Positions 41,361-52,026 are shown, counted from the first letter of the stretch. The stretch is 64,000 nucleotides of DNA from Aurelia coerulea (GCA_039566865.1 CM076954.1:6580001-6644000); one strand, 5' to 3'. The notes: a model not told the origin generated them from the sequence alone. A program made the numbers and translations.

Positions 41361-44300
41361 TTTTTTTTTTTTTTTTTTTATATCATTCATTTAAAAAGTT
41401 TTCAAATGAGTTCTACAATCTACAATACTTATCTAATTACTATACAACACTACGGGAACGATACCAGGGGGAGCGAAAAACAATGACTACCCCATGGCCA
41501 AAAACATAAAGACATATAACGTTAACCTACATGCAACTAACTGTACACTATGAACGATTAGAAAACTAATGGATAAAGGATGTAATATACTAGATTCTGT
41601 CTGATATTAGATGTCGTGTCAAGGTTGGGAAGAACTCAAAAATTTTACGAGTGCGGCTCGTTTGAAATTGAGATGCATAAGATGCATGACATCTAATATC
41701 AAACAGAACTTACAAGGAAAACAAAGAACATTCACGTAAAGGGACTTGGGTGGTTGCTAAGAACATAGCTGAAGTTTCAAAGGATTTCAAACAAACCTAC
41801 CAGTTTCCTGGATGAAACGTAAAGTCAATTCGAGTATATTTTTGTTCAATTCATCAGAAAGGTCTTGATCACCATATAGTAAAAGCTGCGTCAAAGCATC
41901 ATTTGAAAGGCTAGCGATTTGTACATACGGTTGCAATAATTCTACAATTCCAGCGAGAAGATATCTTCGTTGAACATCAAAAGAAGGGCAGAGCAACAAA
42001 AAATGCTCCGTATCCTCGATGCCATCGTTTGTTGGACACATTGGGTTTATGGTATCCCTGAAATTATGCTTGAACTTGTGACAATTTAACTTACTGAGAC
42101 CAACCCTAAGTTGAGTAAGATAGGACACTCCTATTGGATCGTGTATTCCAAAAACAGATTTTGCAGGGGGTCAGATTATTGATAAGATCTTTTTCTTAAA
42201 AACAGCAACTGAGGGTGCAAGTCTCAATTCAGGCTCGAGCTTATTCCATTCGGATAGGCAGTTGGGAAAAAAACTAGACTTAAATTTTTCTGTCCGTGCC
42301 TTTAATCGCCCAATGACATCCTGGTCGCGAAGACAGTACTGCGACTGATGAAGAGGAGGAATTGGATCTACTGTATACTCAGGGCTAAGATTATTTACAA
42401 ACTTGTAGAACAAGGTAAGGCGTTTTCCTGTTACAGCCAAAGCAGCAGAATACTGAACGGACTCTAGCTTTTCCATGGCATTTGGTAAAATGATACTTTG
42501 ACTGAATTCACATGCTTTGGCAGGAATATGGTAAATGACATCACCATAGTCCAGGTGTGGTCGAACGTAGAGCTTATATACTTCGTTAAGGGTATGCCTG
42601 GGCAGATATTTGGAGAGATATTTCAGCAAAACCAATGCCCTTTCCTGTTTTAGAGATAGCTGATTTAATATGAGCTGAAAAAGATAGTTTTGAGTCAAGG
42701 ATAATTCCTAAATGTTTATGTTCGTTTACCTTCTTCACAGTTATGTCATTAAAAAGGATTACTGGGTGTTCAATTTCAATTTTCTTTTTTGAAAATTTTA
42801 ATTCAACAGCTTGTTTTAACGGATCAGGATTAAATGACATTCTCCAAGCGTGAGCCCACTGACTTATCAAGTCCAAGTCATGATTCATATCATTGGCAGC
42901 TGTATTGGAATCTTCTACCACTGTGAACAATATTGTATCATCAGCAAATAACTTAGCATTGCACTTCAAGCTTACGGGTAGATCATTTATATACACAAGG
43001 AAAAACAAAGGTCCCAGAATAGAGCCCTGGGGCACCCCTGCCAAAATATCTCCCCAATTAGAACTCTGTCCATTCAGTACAGTTCTCTGCTTTCGATCCT
43101 TGAGGAAACTTTGGATTAAAGAGAGAAATTGTCCCGAGACACCACATCGTTTTAATTCATAAATTAGACCATCGTGCCATACCCTATCAAATGCCTTAGA
43201 GATGTCAAGATACACAGAACGAACATCTAGAGGAGGGTTACAGTCAAACCCTTTAAATATTGTATGTGTTAATGAGAGTAACTGATTGATTGTTGAATCC
43301 CCTGGGCGAAATCCTTATTGATTTTGGTTAAGGAGTTCATGTGATACAAGATGTGAATAAAGAGAATCGTATATGAGTTTGTCAAGTATTTCCCAAAAAT
43401 TGGTAGAAGAGAAATAGGACGGTAATTCCCTTTCACATTTTTCTCATTCTTCTTATGAACCGGCACTACATTTGCACATTTCCATATTTCGGGAAATAAA
43501 CCACGCCTCAAACAATTTATGAAAATTATCTTGAGTGGCAGAACCAATGCAACATCGCTCAACTTTATCATCCTCACAGATATTTCGTCCCAGCCATGTG
43601 CTTTATTGGGATTAAGCGATCTCATGATATTAAGTATCTTTTCCTCAGAGATGACGATATCACTTATCAGAGTCGTAGCCATCGGAGTATCTTGGGGAAT
43701 TTCACTACCTGTGTCAATGGTCGTGCATTGAAGGATGAAATAGTCATTAAATATCTGTGCCTTTTCGGTAAAATCCGTTACAAACAGCCCGTTTTCTAGA
43801 AGAGGTGGTATCATAGGAATCTTAACTTTGTTTTGAACAGTGTTTATTAAATTCCAATAGGTTTTTCTATTGGTCCCAGGATCAGCCAAAGATTTTCCAG
43901 TTTTACGGAAGTAATTTTGCTTAGCTTCCTCAATCATTTTGGCACCTTCAGATATCATCTTTTGTATACCTTCAAGCTTGTCGTTAGGCCTACCATTCCT
44001 CACGAAGCTTTTATATGCACGATTTTTTTCCTGAGAAAATTCTTAACGGCTTCCGTAATCCACGGTGCTTGGCGAGCTCTAATTGTTTTAACTGTATTGG
44101 GAATAAAATTAGAGTAAATGTTCAAAAGGACTTCATTGAGTAGGTTAACCTGTTCATTAGGGCATGTCATGTTATCAAGATGTTCGTTCCAAGCAAACAT
44201 TTCGATGCTTTTTCTAATAGCTACAAAGTCTGCCTTATCGTAGTACCAAATCTTGCGGGTGTACGGAGGTAGTGGTATGTTTGAGACAGATAATTTTCCG

Positions 44301-44513
44301 TAAACAATTTGATGGTGGCATTGCTCGTGTAGTGACGGATGAACACCAGACTCAATGATGAGATTAGGTTGATCAGTAAATATCAAATCAATACAGGATT
44401 TGGAAGCACCCATCAAGTGGGTTGGTTCTGATATCAACTGATGAAGACCATTGTCAGACGCTAGTGGCTCAAACAGTTTTCCCTCGTTATTTTCGATATC
44501 ATTTTCCCACCAC
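41361..44513 (-). mobile_element. LINE-Y copy 1 (5'-truncated)
   Basis: 3153 bp, minus strand, ending in a T run (poly(A)) at 41361-41380. Flanked by TGTTGGATGTTT at 41349-41360 and 44514-44525. It starts within the endonuclease. Coding blocks: endonuclease end and linker (44437-44000), RT fingers (44003-43269), RT palm (43215-42586: YLDISKAFDRVWHDGL, GVPQGSILGPLFFLVYINDL, LFADDTILF), thumb (42698-42171) and C-terminal Cys/His domain (42128-41787). It is nearly identical to copy 2, including a shared frameshift and a TAA before GFRPGD, so it was defective when copied. Confidence 0.82.
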
Positions 44514-45062
44514 TGTTGGATGTTTGATCATGTTATGTAAATCATGATCTTGGATTAGCGATGAGAAAGCTATGTCATCTGGTTCTAGGTTGAAGTCTTC
44601 AAGGACCATTACATTATCATATCTAGAATATTCATCAATCAATTTTGATATTCCTTCTACAAAATAATCTGAGTTTTGATGTGGAGGCCTATAGATTGGT
44701 AATATCAACCACTTTTGTTTTCTAACATTAATCTCAATTGGCACGACCTGGATGTCAGGTTGGGTGCCAACAAGGTTAACATATTTTGAAAGGAGGCCAT
44801 CTCTTACATAAACTAAAATCCCACCGCTATTTCCAGAAACATCAAGTCTATAAGGACTTTTAAAGCATTCTATTAAGAACTGGCTCGTGGGAAAGGACGA
44901 ATCGACCTTTGTTTCGGCTATCACCAAAACATCAACGTTCGTTTCGGCTATCACCAAAACATCAAACTGATCCCAATTTCCCCCTAATTCAATTTTGAGA
45001 AGGTCGAATGGCGTTTGATTCAAGCAACCTTGAAACGGGGGGGGGCGGGGGCACGTAATCAA
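44514..45062 (-). pseudogene. APE endonuclease part of the CR1-like LINE
   Basis: Reads FDVLVIAETNVDVLVIAETK, SSFPTSQFLIECFKSPYRLD, GNSGGILVYVRDG, YRPPHQNSDYFVEGISKLID, LEDFNLEPDD, LHNMIKHPT. Asn/Glu-containing APE motifs are present, but the usual GDFN is EDFN. DVLVIAET is duplicated in tandem (about 30 bp repeated at 44905-44965). The 5' edge is a G-rich run at 45037-45051. Not functional. Confidence 0.65.
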
Positions 45063-45550
45063 AGTAGTGCAATTTTGTGATCTGTCCCAAGTGTTTTGGC
45101 GAAGATTGTACCTAGGATCTCAAACTAGAAATACTGCATAGAAGCTTGAAAAACTGTTTTACCAATGAAAACTTTCATCGTGTCCCACTTTTAACTGTTG
45201 CACTCAAGTGTGCATGTTTTGCGATAGTAATGATAAAAGCATAAATTTTCGTTCAGACCCTTTGGTAAAGTAGTTTTTTTCAATTCAATCAAAAATTTAC
45301 AAAAAAGAAATTACTTAAAACAACACTTACGAACTACTTTACTTGATTACTTGGCGTCAACAGATCGACAACAAACATCCTGGTACTACGGGGTGAGCTT
45401 GGACGATATCCTTTACTGACCCAAATTGAATCAAGAATATGTAGTTTCATCAAACATATCGAAAACGACTACGCTGAAACATCACTTGCTAGTCAAGCAT
45501 TCTCATACGAAAAGAACATATTGACAAGAAAATCAGCTTATGAGATGTAA
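45063..45550. other. Short non-coding spacer
   Basis: From the end of the CR1-like endonuclease to the LINE-Y-related plus fragment. The part from 45275 on (T run, then AAATTTACAAAAAAG and a TACGGGGTGAGC block) resembles the 3' UTR of minus-strand LINE-Y relatives. Confidence 0.35.
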
Positions 45551-47010
45551 AAATGGAATCCCTGTGTATCTCAATATCTCTAAAGCATTTGATAGGGTAT
45601 GGCACGATGGTCTGATATATAAACTAAACCAATGTGATGTCTCTGGATAATTACTTTTTATTCTTCAAAGCTTTCTTAAGGATAAAAACAACGCACTGCT
45701 TTGAAGGGGCAATGTTCCACTTAGGGAGATGTCTCAGCCGGAGTATCACAAGGCTCTGTCCTAGAGCCTTTGCCTTTTCTTGTGTACATAAATGATTTAA
45801 CCAATGACTTGAAGTGTAATGTTAAGCTTTTTGCCGATGATACATCATTATTTAAAGTGGTACAAGATACAATTGCAGCTGCGGATGACATGAACCATGA
45901 CTTGGAGTTAATAAGACATTGGGCTCATGACTGGAGACTGTCATTTAACACAGATCCGCAACAAAAGTTTTTTTTCATTTAATATTATTCATACACAAAT
46001 TAACCCTTCAGAAAAATAAAATATATAACATCTATTTACAATGATAAAACCTTATGAATAAAAACCTAAAGCCCTATAAAACTTAATCCTTGTTGTTCTT
46101 CCAGGGAGTTGTGTTTGGCTTGAGAGTCTAGCTCTTTAGATGCGTTTTAAGTTGTTTTTTAAAACGATCAAGTGTCGGTAACTCGCGAATTTCGGCAGGT
46201 TTTTATTTGTTTTTTATTTTATATCATTCAATTTAAAAGTTTACAATGAGTTCTACAATCTACAATACTTATCTAATTACTATACAACACTACGGGAACG
46301 ATACCAGGGGGAGCGAAAAACAATGACTACCCCATGGCCAAAAACATAAAGACATATAACGTTAACCTACATGCAACTAACTGTACACTATGAACGATTA
46401 GAAAACTAATGGATAAAGGATATAATATACTAGATTCTGTCTGATATTAGATGTCGTGTCAAGGTTGGGAAGAACTCAAAAATTTTACGAGTGCGGCTCG
46501 TTTGAAATTGAGATGCATAAGATGCATGACATCTAATATCAAACAGAACTTACAAGGAAAACAAAGAACATTCACGTAAAGGGACTTGGGTGGTTGCTAA
46601 GAACATAGCTGAAGTTTCAAAGGATTTCAAACAAACCTACCAGTTTCCTGGATGAAACGTAAAGTCAATTCGAGTATATTTTTGTTCAATTCATCAGAAA
46701 GGTCTTGATCACCATATAGTAAAAGCTGCGTCAAAGCATCATTTGAAAGGCTAGCGATTTGTACATACGGTTGCAATAATTCTACAATTCCAGCGAGAAG
46801 ATATCTTCGTTGAACATCAAAAGAAGGGCAGAGCAACAAAAAATGCTCCGTATCCTCGATGCCATCGTTTGTTGGACACATTGGGTTTATGGTATCCCTG
46901 AAATTATGCTTGAACTTGTGACAATTTAACTTACTGAGACCAACCCTAAGTTGAGTAAGATAGGACACTCCTATTGGATCGTGTATTCCAAAAACAGATT
47001 TTGCAGGGGG

Positions 47011-48055
47011 TCAGATTATTGATAAGATCTTTTTCTTAAAAACAGCAACTGAGGGTGCAAGTCTCAATTCAGGCTCGAGCTTATTCCATTCGGATAGGCA
47101 GTTGGGAAAAAAACTAGACTTAAATTTTTCTGTCCGTGCCTTTAATCGCCCAATGACATCCTGGTCGCGAAGACAGTACTGCGACTGATGAAGAGGAGGA
47201 ATTGGATCTACTGTATACTCAGGGCTAAGATTATTTACAAACTTGTAGAACAAGGTAAGGCGTTTTCCTGTTACAGCCAAAGCAGCAGAATACTGAACGG
47301 ACTCTAGCTTTTCCATGGCATTTGGTAAAATGATACTTTGACTGAATTCACATGCTTTGGCAGGAATATGGTAAATGACATCACCATAGTCCAGGTGTGG
47401 TCGAACGTAGAGCTTATATACTTCGTTAAGGGTATGCCTGGGCAGATATTTGGAGAGATATTTCAGCAAAACCAATGCCCTTTCCTGTTTTAGAGATAGC
47501 TGATTTAATATGAGCTGAAAAAGATAGTTTTGAGTCAAGGATAATTCCTAAATGTTTATGTTCGTTTACCTTCTTCACAGTTATGTCATTAAAAAGGATT
47601 ACTGGGTGTTCAATTTCAATTTTCTTTTTTGAAAATTTTAATTCAACAGCTTGTTTTAACGGATCAGGATTAAATGACATTCTCCAAGCGTGAGCCCACT
47701 GACTTATCAAGTCCAAGTCATGATTCATATCATTGGCAGCTGTATTGGAATCTTCTACCACTGTGAACAATATTGTATCATCAGCAAATAACTTAGCATT
47801 GCACTTCAAGCTTACGGGTAGATCATTTATATACACAAGGAAAAACAAAGGTCCCAGAATAGAGCCCTGGGGCACCCCTGCCAAAATATCTCCCCAATTA
47901 GAACTCTGTCCATTCAGTACAGTTCTCTGCTTTCGATCCTTGAGGAAACTTTGGATTAAAGAGAGAAATTGTCCCGAGACACCACATCGTTTTAATTCAT
48001 AAATTAGACCATCGTGCCATACCCTATCAAATGCCTTAGAGATGTCAAGATACAC
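47011..48055 (-). pseudogene. LINE-Y copy 2 RT palm and thumb
   Basis: Frame 48055-47426 has YLDISKAFDRVWHDGLIYEL, GVPQGSILGPLFFLVYINDL, LFADDTILFTVVED and EHKHLGIILDSKLSFSAHIK; frame 47538-47011 has EVYKLYVRPHLDYGDVIYHI, VQYSAALAVTGK, WNKLEPELRLAPSVAVF. One frameshift divides them, at the same point as in copy 1. Confidence 0.78.
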
Positions 48056-48108
48056 AGAACGAACATCTAGAGGAGGGTTACAGTCAAACCCTTTAAATAT
48101 TGTATGTG

Positions 48109-49038
48109 TTAATGAGAGTAACTGATTGATTGTTGAATCCCCTGGGCGAAATCCTTATTGATTTTGGTTAAGGAGTTCATGTGATACAAGATGTGAATAA
48201 AGAGAATCGTATATGAGTTTGTCAAGTATTTCCCAAAAATTGGTAGAAGAGAAATAGGACGGTAATTCCCTTTCACATTTTTCTCATTCTTCTTATGAAC
48301 CGGCACTACATTTGCACATTTCCATATTTCGGGAAATAAACCACGCCTCAAACAATTTATGAAAATTATCTTGAGTGGCAGAACCAATGCAACATCGCTC
48401 AACTTTATCATCCTCACAGATATTTCGTCCCAGCCATGTGCTTTATTGGGATTAAGCGATCTCATGATATTAAGTATCTTTTCCTCAGAGATGACGATAT
48501 CACTTATCAGAGTCGTAGTCATCAGAGTATCTTGGGGAATTTCACTACCTGTGCCAATGGTCGTGCATTGAAGAATGAAATAGTCATTAAATATCTGTGC
48601 CTTTTCGGTAAAATCCGTTACAAACAGCCCGTTTTCTAGAAGAAGTGGTATCATAGGAATCTTAACTTTGTTTTGAACAGTGTTTATTAAATTCCAATAG
48701 GTTTTCTATTGGTCCCAGGATCAGCCAAAGATTTTCCAGTTTTACGGAAGTAATTTTGCTTAGCTCCCTCAATCATTTTGGCACCTTCAGATATCATCTT
48801 TTGTATACCTTTAAGCTTGTCGTTAGGTCTACCATTCCTCACGAAGCTTTTATATGCACGATTTTTTCCTGAGAAAATTCTTAACGGCTTCCGTTATCCA
48901 CGGTGCTTGGCGAGGTCTAATTTTTTTAACTGTATTGGGAATAAAATTAGAGTAAATATTCAAAAGGACTTGATTGAGTAGGTTAACCTGTTCATTTCGG
49001 CATGTCATGTTATCAAGATGTTCGTTCCAAGGAAACAT
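48109..49038 (-). pseudogene. LINE-Y copy 2 linker and RT fingers
   Basis: Frame 48654-48109: LENGLFVTDFTEKAQIFNDY, RSLNPNKAHGWDEISVRMIK, GNYRPISLLPIFGK, then a frame change. The fragment 49038-48850 is the linker (EHLDNMTCRNEQVNLLNQV, RQAPWITEAVKNFLRKK). The linker is cut by the insertion at 49052. Confidence 0.7.
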
Positions 49039-49338
49039 TTCGATGCTTTTTATGTTTGAAGAATGAAAACATTATGCAGGGGCTTTTGCTCCAACCGGAA
49101 GGAATACACCTACCTATATACCTATATAGAGAATCATTCGGCATCAGCTGACACGGTGAAATATATTTATCATGAGTGGGCTACCACAATTCGAGAATTA
49201 AAATGTTGGAGAAACTTTTGACACGAAGACCCCAGGCAGGGGCACATTTTAATTCTCGAATTGTGGTAGCCCACTCATGATAAATATATTTCACCGTGTC
49301 AGCTGATGCCGAATGATTCTATAAACGTATGCATGGCT

Positions 49339-49361
49339 CTGATGAAGGCTTAATGCCGAAA
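49339..49361 (+). ncRNA. Hammerhead-like core, unit 1
   Basis: CTGATGA, one extra A, a GGC-TTAAT-GCC hairpin, then GAAA. A possible stem III pairs ACAC with GTGT downstream (cleavage would follow GTGTA near 49399). Stem I is weak. The core order is that of a hammerhead, but the extra A may abolish cleavage. Confidence 0.4.
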
Positions 49362-49444
49362 CACGAAAAAACAAAAAATGGCTTCTGTCGTGGTGTAAGA
49401 CCCAGGGATCTGAATGACTTCAGATTTCTCCAATATTTCATTGC

Positions 49445-49522
49445 GCTTGAGTGGCGCAGTGGAATGTTGGAGAAACTTTTGACACGAAGACCCCGGGTTC
49501 GATCCCAGGCAGGGGCACATTT
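49445..49522 (+). tRNA. tRNA-like SINE head, unit 1
   Basis: A box TGGCGCAGTGG, B box GGTTCGATCCC, a T arm with four of five pairs and a partly paired acceptor. The anticodon arm is imperfect. Probably a pol III promoter-bearing tRNA-derived head rather than a tRNA. A second copy lies at 49718-49795. Confidence 0.5.
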
Positions 49523-49611
49523 TAATTCTCGAATTGTGGTAGCCCACTCATGATAAATATATTTCACCGTGTCAGCTGATGCCGAATGATTCTATAAACG
49601 TATGCATGGCT

Positions 49612-49634
49612 CTGATGAAGGCTTAATGCCGAAA
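49612..49634 (+). ncRNA. Hammerhead-like core, unit 2
   Basis: Same arrangement as unit 1, 273 bp further on. Confidence 0.4.
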
Positions 49635-49939
49635 CACGAAAAAACAAAAAATGGCTTCTGTCGTGGTGTAAGACCCAGGGATCTGAATGACTTCAAATTT
49701 CTCCAATATTTCATTGCGCTTGAGTGGCGCAGTGGAATGTTGGAGAAACTTTTGACACGAAGACCCCGGGTTCGATCCCAGGCAGGGGCACATTTTAATT
49801 CTCGAATTGTGGTAGCCCACTCATGATAAATATACCTATATAGAGAGATAGGAATCAGGAATGTTGTAACAATAGGCATTATTTTTCTAATAGCTACAAA
49901 GTCTGCCTTATCGTAGTACCAAATCTTGCGGGTTTACGG

Positions 49940-50211
49940 TAGCCTACGCGTAGACCCATTATCCCAAAGGAGGAAAGGGTCTACGAAACAAAGAGCAAAG
50001 GCTTGCTACTGAGGTTTCTAGATTTCTGGAAACTTAATTTATGCAGCCTTTGTTTCAACCATAGAAATATTTCTTTTCTATGGTTTCAACGCGTTTCACA
50101 CATCATTTGAAAAGGGGATTAGAATGATTAATTGGACGGCCGTAGCAAGCCTTTGCTCTTTGTTTCGTAGACCCTTTCCTCCTTTCGGATAATGGGTCTA
50201 CGCGTAGGCTA
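49940..50211. mobile_element. hAT-like MITE, 8-bp target duplication
   Basis: Begins TAGCCTACGCGTAGACCC and ends with its complement; inverted ends are about 70 bp and nearly perfect. GTTTACGG is duplicated at 49932-49939 and 50212-50219. LINE-Y copy 1 has the empty site (GTGTACGG). 272 bp, no coding capacity. An 8-bp duplication fits the hAT superfamily. Confidence 0.85.
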
Positions 50212-50462
50212 GTTTACGGAGGTAGTGGTATGTTTGAGACGGATAATTTTCCGTAAACAATTTGATGGTGGCATTGCTCGTGTAGTGACGGATGAACACC
50301 AGACTCAATAACGAGGTTAGGTTGATCAGTAAATATCAAATCAATACAGGATTTGGAATCGACCATCAAATGGGTTGGTTCTGATATCAACTGATGAAGA
50401 CCATTGTCAGACGCTAGTGACTCAAACAGTTTTCCCTCGTTATTTTCGATATCATTTTCCCA

Positions 50463-51119
50463 CTACTTATTCGACCTACAGTTAAAATCACCAGTAATGA
50501 TAACGCAGAAAGGATTTTCAGCATGCATTTTGGAAAACATCAACTCAAAGTTCATTGTGAAAGTATTAAACTCCTCCGGGCCCTGACTCGGACTTCTATA
50601 AATTACGGCGAAGAAGTACTTTTTCCTGTTTAATTGAATTTCGTACACAATACATTCAGGGAGGGTCACTAAATCAGAACGGTTTTTTGAAGCAAGGGAA
50701 TCTTTGATGTATAACCCAACGCCCCCCCTTTTCACATTTTGAGGATGGTTATCTTTAACAAACGTATAGCCACCTAGTGCAAGTCTATCTTCATCAACGG
50801 TGCTGTCAAGGTGAGTTTCTACAATGCCAATAATGTCATAATTGTACACCGAGTTGTAAGCTTCTATGAGGGATGTTTCAGGGCCCGGATTCATCTCTAC
50901 ATCACCACTCAGCAAAATCGTCCTGAAGACCAACCATTGCGTATGAAGTGTGTTGCACGTGGTGCACCCGATGTAAAAATACGCGTACAAGAAAAGAAAT
51001 TGCCTCACAGTTGCTTGCTCATACCGAAGAAGACCAATGATACAGAGAGGGATTCGCTTGAAGAGTTCAAGAGTAGTGCAGAGTACCGTCTTTGCAAAGT
51101 GATGCACGCGAGCAGGTGT
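50463..51119 (-). CDS. LINE-Y ORF2 N-terminus: 2A-like peptide plus APE endonuclease
   Basis: Frame open from the LINE-Y 5' border to a TAG at 50460-50462. It begins with a Cys-containing hydrophobic stretch (FLFLYAYFYIGCTTCNTL), then LLSGDVEMNPGP (2A-like motif at 50880-50906), then an APE endonuclease: YDIIGIVETHLDS, GGYTFVKDNHP, RGGVGLYIKDS, FAVIYRSPSQGPEEF, VIITGDFNCRSNK. 2A-like sequences make ribosomes skip a bond; here they would free a short N-terminal peptide from the endonuclease-RT protein. No in-frame ATG precedes the motif, so the start is lost or non-canonical. The TAG replaces TGG, still present in copy 1 (SNKWWENDIE). The open frame runs upstream into LINE-X by chance. Confidence 0.72.
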   Translation of the reverse strand, partial: TPARVHHFAKTVLCTTLELFKRIPLCIIGLLRYEQATVRQFLFLYAYFYIGCTTCNTLHTQWLVFRTILLSGDVEMNPGPETSLIEAYNSVYNYDIIGIVETHLDSTVDEDRLALGGYTFVKDNHPQNVKRGGVGLYIKDSLASKNRSDLVTLPECIVYEIQLNRKKYFFAVIYRSPSQGPEEFNTFTMNFELMFSKMHAENPFCVIITGDFNCRSNK

Positions 51120-52026
51120 ATCGGCAGGTGTGTCATTCCATGACTTGAGAGCTGCGTAACGAAAGCCCTTTTTTGCAAATTCAGTCCTATATCTAGGGAT
51201 CTGGATATCCTTACAGTGCCTCGTATTGTAGGTCGAGTGAAAAGATCTTGGCTTGTATTTATCCCAGAGGTTTTCAGGGCATAGTCTGTTCATAATCTTG
51301 TAAGTCATGACATTCCTATCGTAACGGAAAAGATCTTCTACGTTTAACCAGGATGCCGACCAGCCATCTTTTATTCTTGCGTTTGCAATTATCGAATACG
51401 CCCGGTCTTGAAGGCGTTGGAGAGCAGCTACAAGTTGTGGAATTAGTACTTTCAAAGAAAAGAATCGGGGCTGAACATCCAGACATTCGTTTTAATAACA
51501 TGCCAGTGATGAGAGTAGATGAACATAAACACTTATGAATCATCCTGGATTCAAAATTGTCTTTTTCTGCTCATATCAAATCAGCTATTTCTAAAACAAG
51601 AAAGGGTATTGGTTTGCTGAGACATCTCATTTTCTGGAAATTGCGTCGAAAGATGGACCCCTTTTTGGCGTTAATTCACTGGTAAAACATCCAATAAACG
51701 GGCTTTTTGTGAGCAAATCTCACCATTTTCAAGGCAATGGAGTGTCAGGGTGGAGTCATTTAAAGGACAAAATCATTCGAGACCAAAATAGACCTTGTTT
51801 AGCGATAAATTGCTACTGCTCATGCGCAGAAACGTGGAACTTTCCAAAAAGTGGTGCACAACGAAGGCTTAAAAACATTTTCTTCCAACGAAGCAGTGCT
51901 CTTAACTTAAAGTCACCCTGCACACAGAGCCTGGTAGTTACAAAAAACAAATGGATCATTTACAGCGTTTACCGCCCTCCAAATTATGATATAGAAACCT
52001 TCCTTTCAAATTTATCAACTTCTATA

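Larger units (their letters stand above)
39963..45062 (-). mobile_element. CR1-like LINE interrupted by LINE-Y copy 1
   Basis: The 5' part (45062-44514) is the endonuclease; the rest (41348-39963) continues from the same codons and adds the linker and RT fingers to palm ([40 protein letters not shown]). The interruption is LINE-Y copy 1 with its 12-bp target duplication. Removing it restores KHPTTCFKSSKGRCIDLIF. The element stops in the palm at 39963, where another LINE tail begins. Confidence 0.7.
49248..49835 (+). repeat. 273-bp tandem repeat (two units)
   Basis: Blocks recur exactly 273 bp apart: ATGCATGGCTCTGATGAAGG at 49329 and 49602, GGGTTCGATCCCAGGCAGGG at 49495 and 49768. Very few differences between units (for example TTCAGATTTC against TTCAAATTTC), so the duplication is young. 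Confidence 0.85.
49052..49881. mobile_element. Composite tandem-repeat insertion (retrozyme/SINE-like)
   Basis: Absent from LINE-Y copy 1, which has an intact CTTTTTCTAATAG here; TTTTT may be the target duplication. Contents: a unique left end, a 76-bp inverted repeat pair (49126-49203 against 49244-49320) around a 40-bp loop, then two tandem 273-bp units. Each unit has a hammerhead-like core (49339, 49612) and a tRNA-like head with A and B boxes (49445-49522, 49718-49795). Open frames in it are by-products. Confidence 0.65.
46201..51120 (-). mobile_element. LINE-Y copy 2 (longest copy), 9-bp target duplication
   Basis: Flanked by TCGGCAGGT at 46192-46200 and 51121-51129. Minus strand: 5' region with a 2A-like motif, APE endonuclease, linker, RT, C-terminal domain (46968-46627) and 3' UTR. 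It contains two later insertions: 49052-49881 and the hAT-like MITE 49940-50211. Without them it is about 3.8 kb. Palm and thumb frames (48055-47426, 47538-47011, 46968-46627) give proteins identical to copy 1. Confidence 0.82.
45967..51432 (-). mobile_element. LINE-X (C-terminal part), split by LINE-Y copy 2
   Basis: 5' part 51432-51121: ALQRLQDRAYSIIANARIKD, LCPENLWDKYKPRSFHSTYN, FAKKGFRYAALKSWND. 3' part 46200-45967: AEIRELPTLDRFKKQLKTHL, stop, 3' UTR, and a T run (poly(A)) at 45967-45975. Removing LINE-Y joins SWND-PAEIRELP in the usual WNxLP context. Probably the same family as the deleted LINE at 35.4 kb. Its own target duplication is at best 4-5 bp (ACAA). Confidence 0.68.
45551..51629 (+). 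pseudogene. LINE-Y-related RT on plus strand, split by a nest
   Basis: Left part 45551-45966: PVYLNISKAFDRVWHDGLIY, stops, then FLVYINDLTNDLKCNVKLFA with ADDTSLF, ending SFNTDPQQ. Right part about 51433-51629: VVELVLSKKRIGAEHPDIRF, VDEHKHL, stop, then DSKLSFSAHIKSAISKT and RKGIGLLRHL. The two parts are collinear with LINE-Y RT (SFNPDPLKQAVELKFSKKKI). Everything between (45967-51432) is inserted. Dead. Confidence 0.7.

Noticed and set aside
49319..49879. Open frames in the tandem repeat (for example 49592-49879 minus)
   Set aside because: They recur only because the 273-bp unit repeats and spans the tRNA-like head; no protein family.
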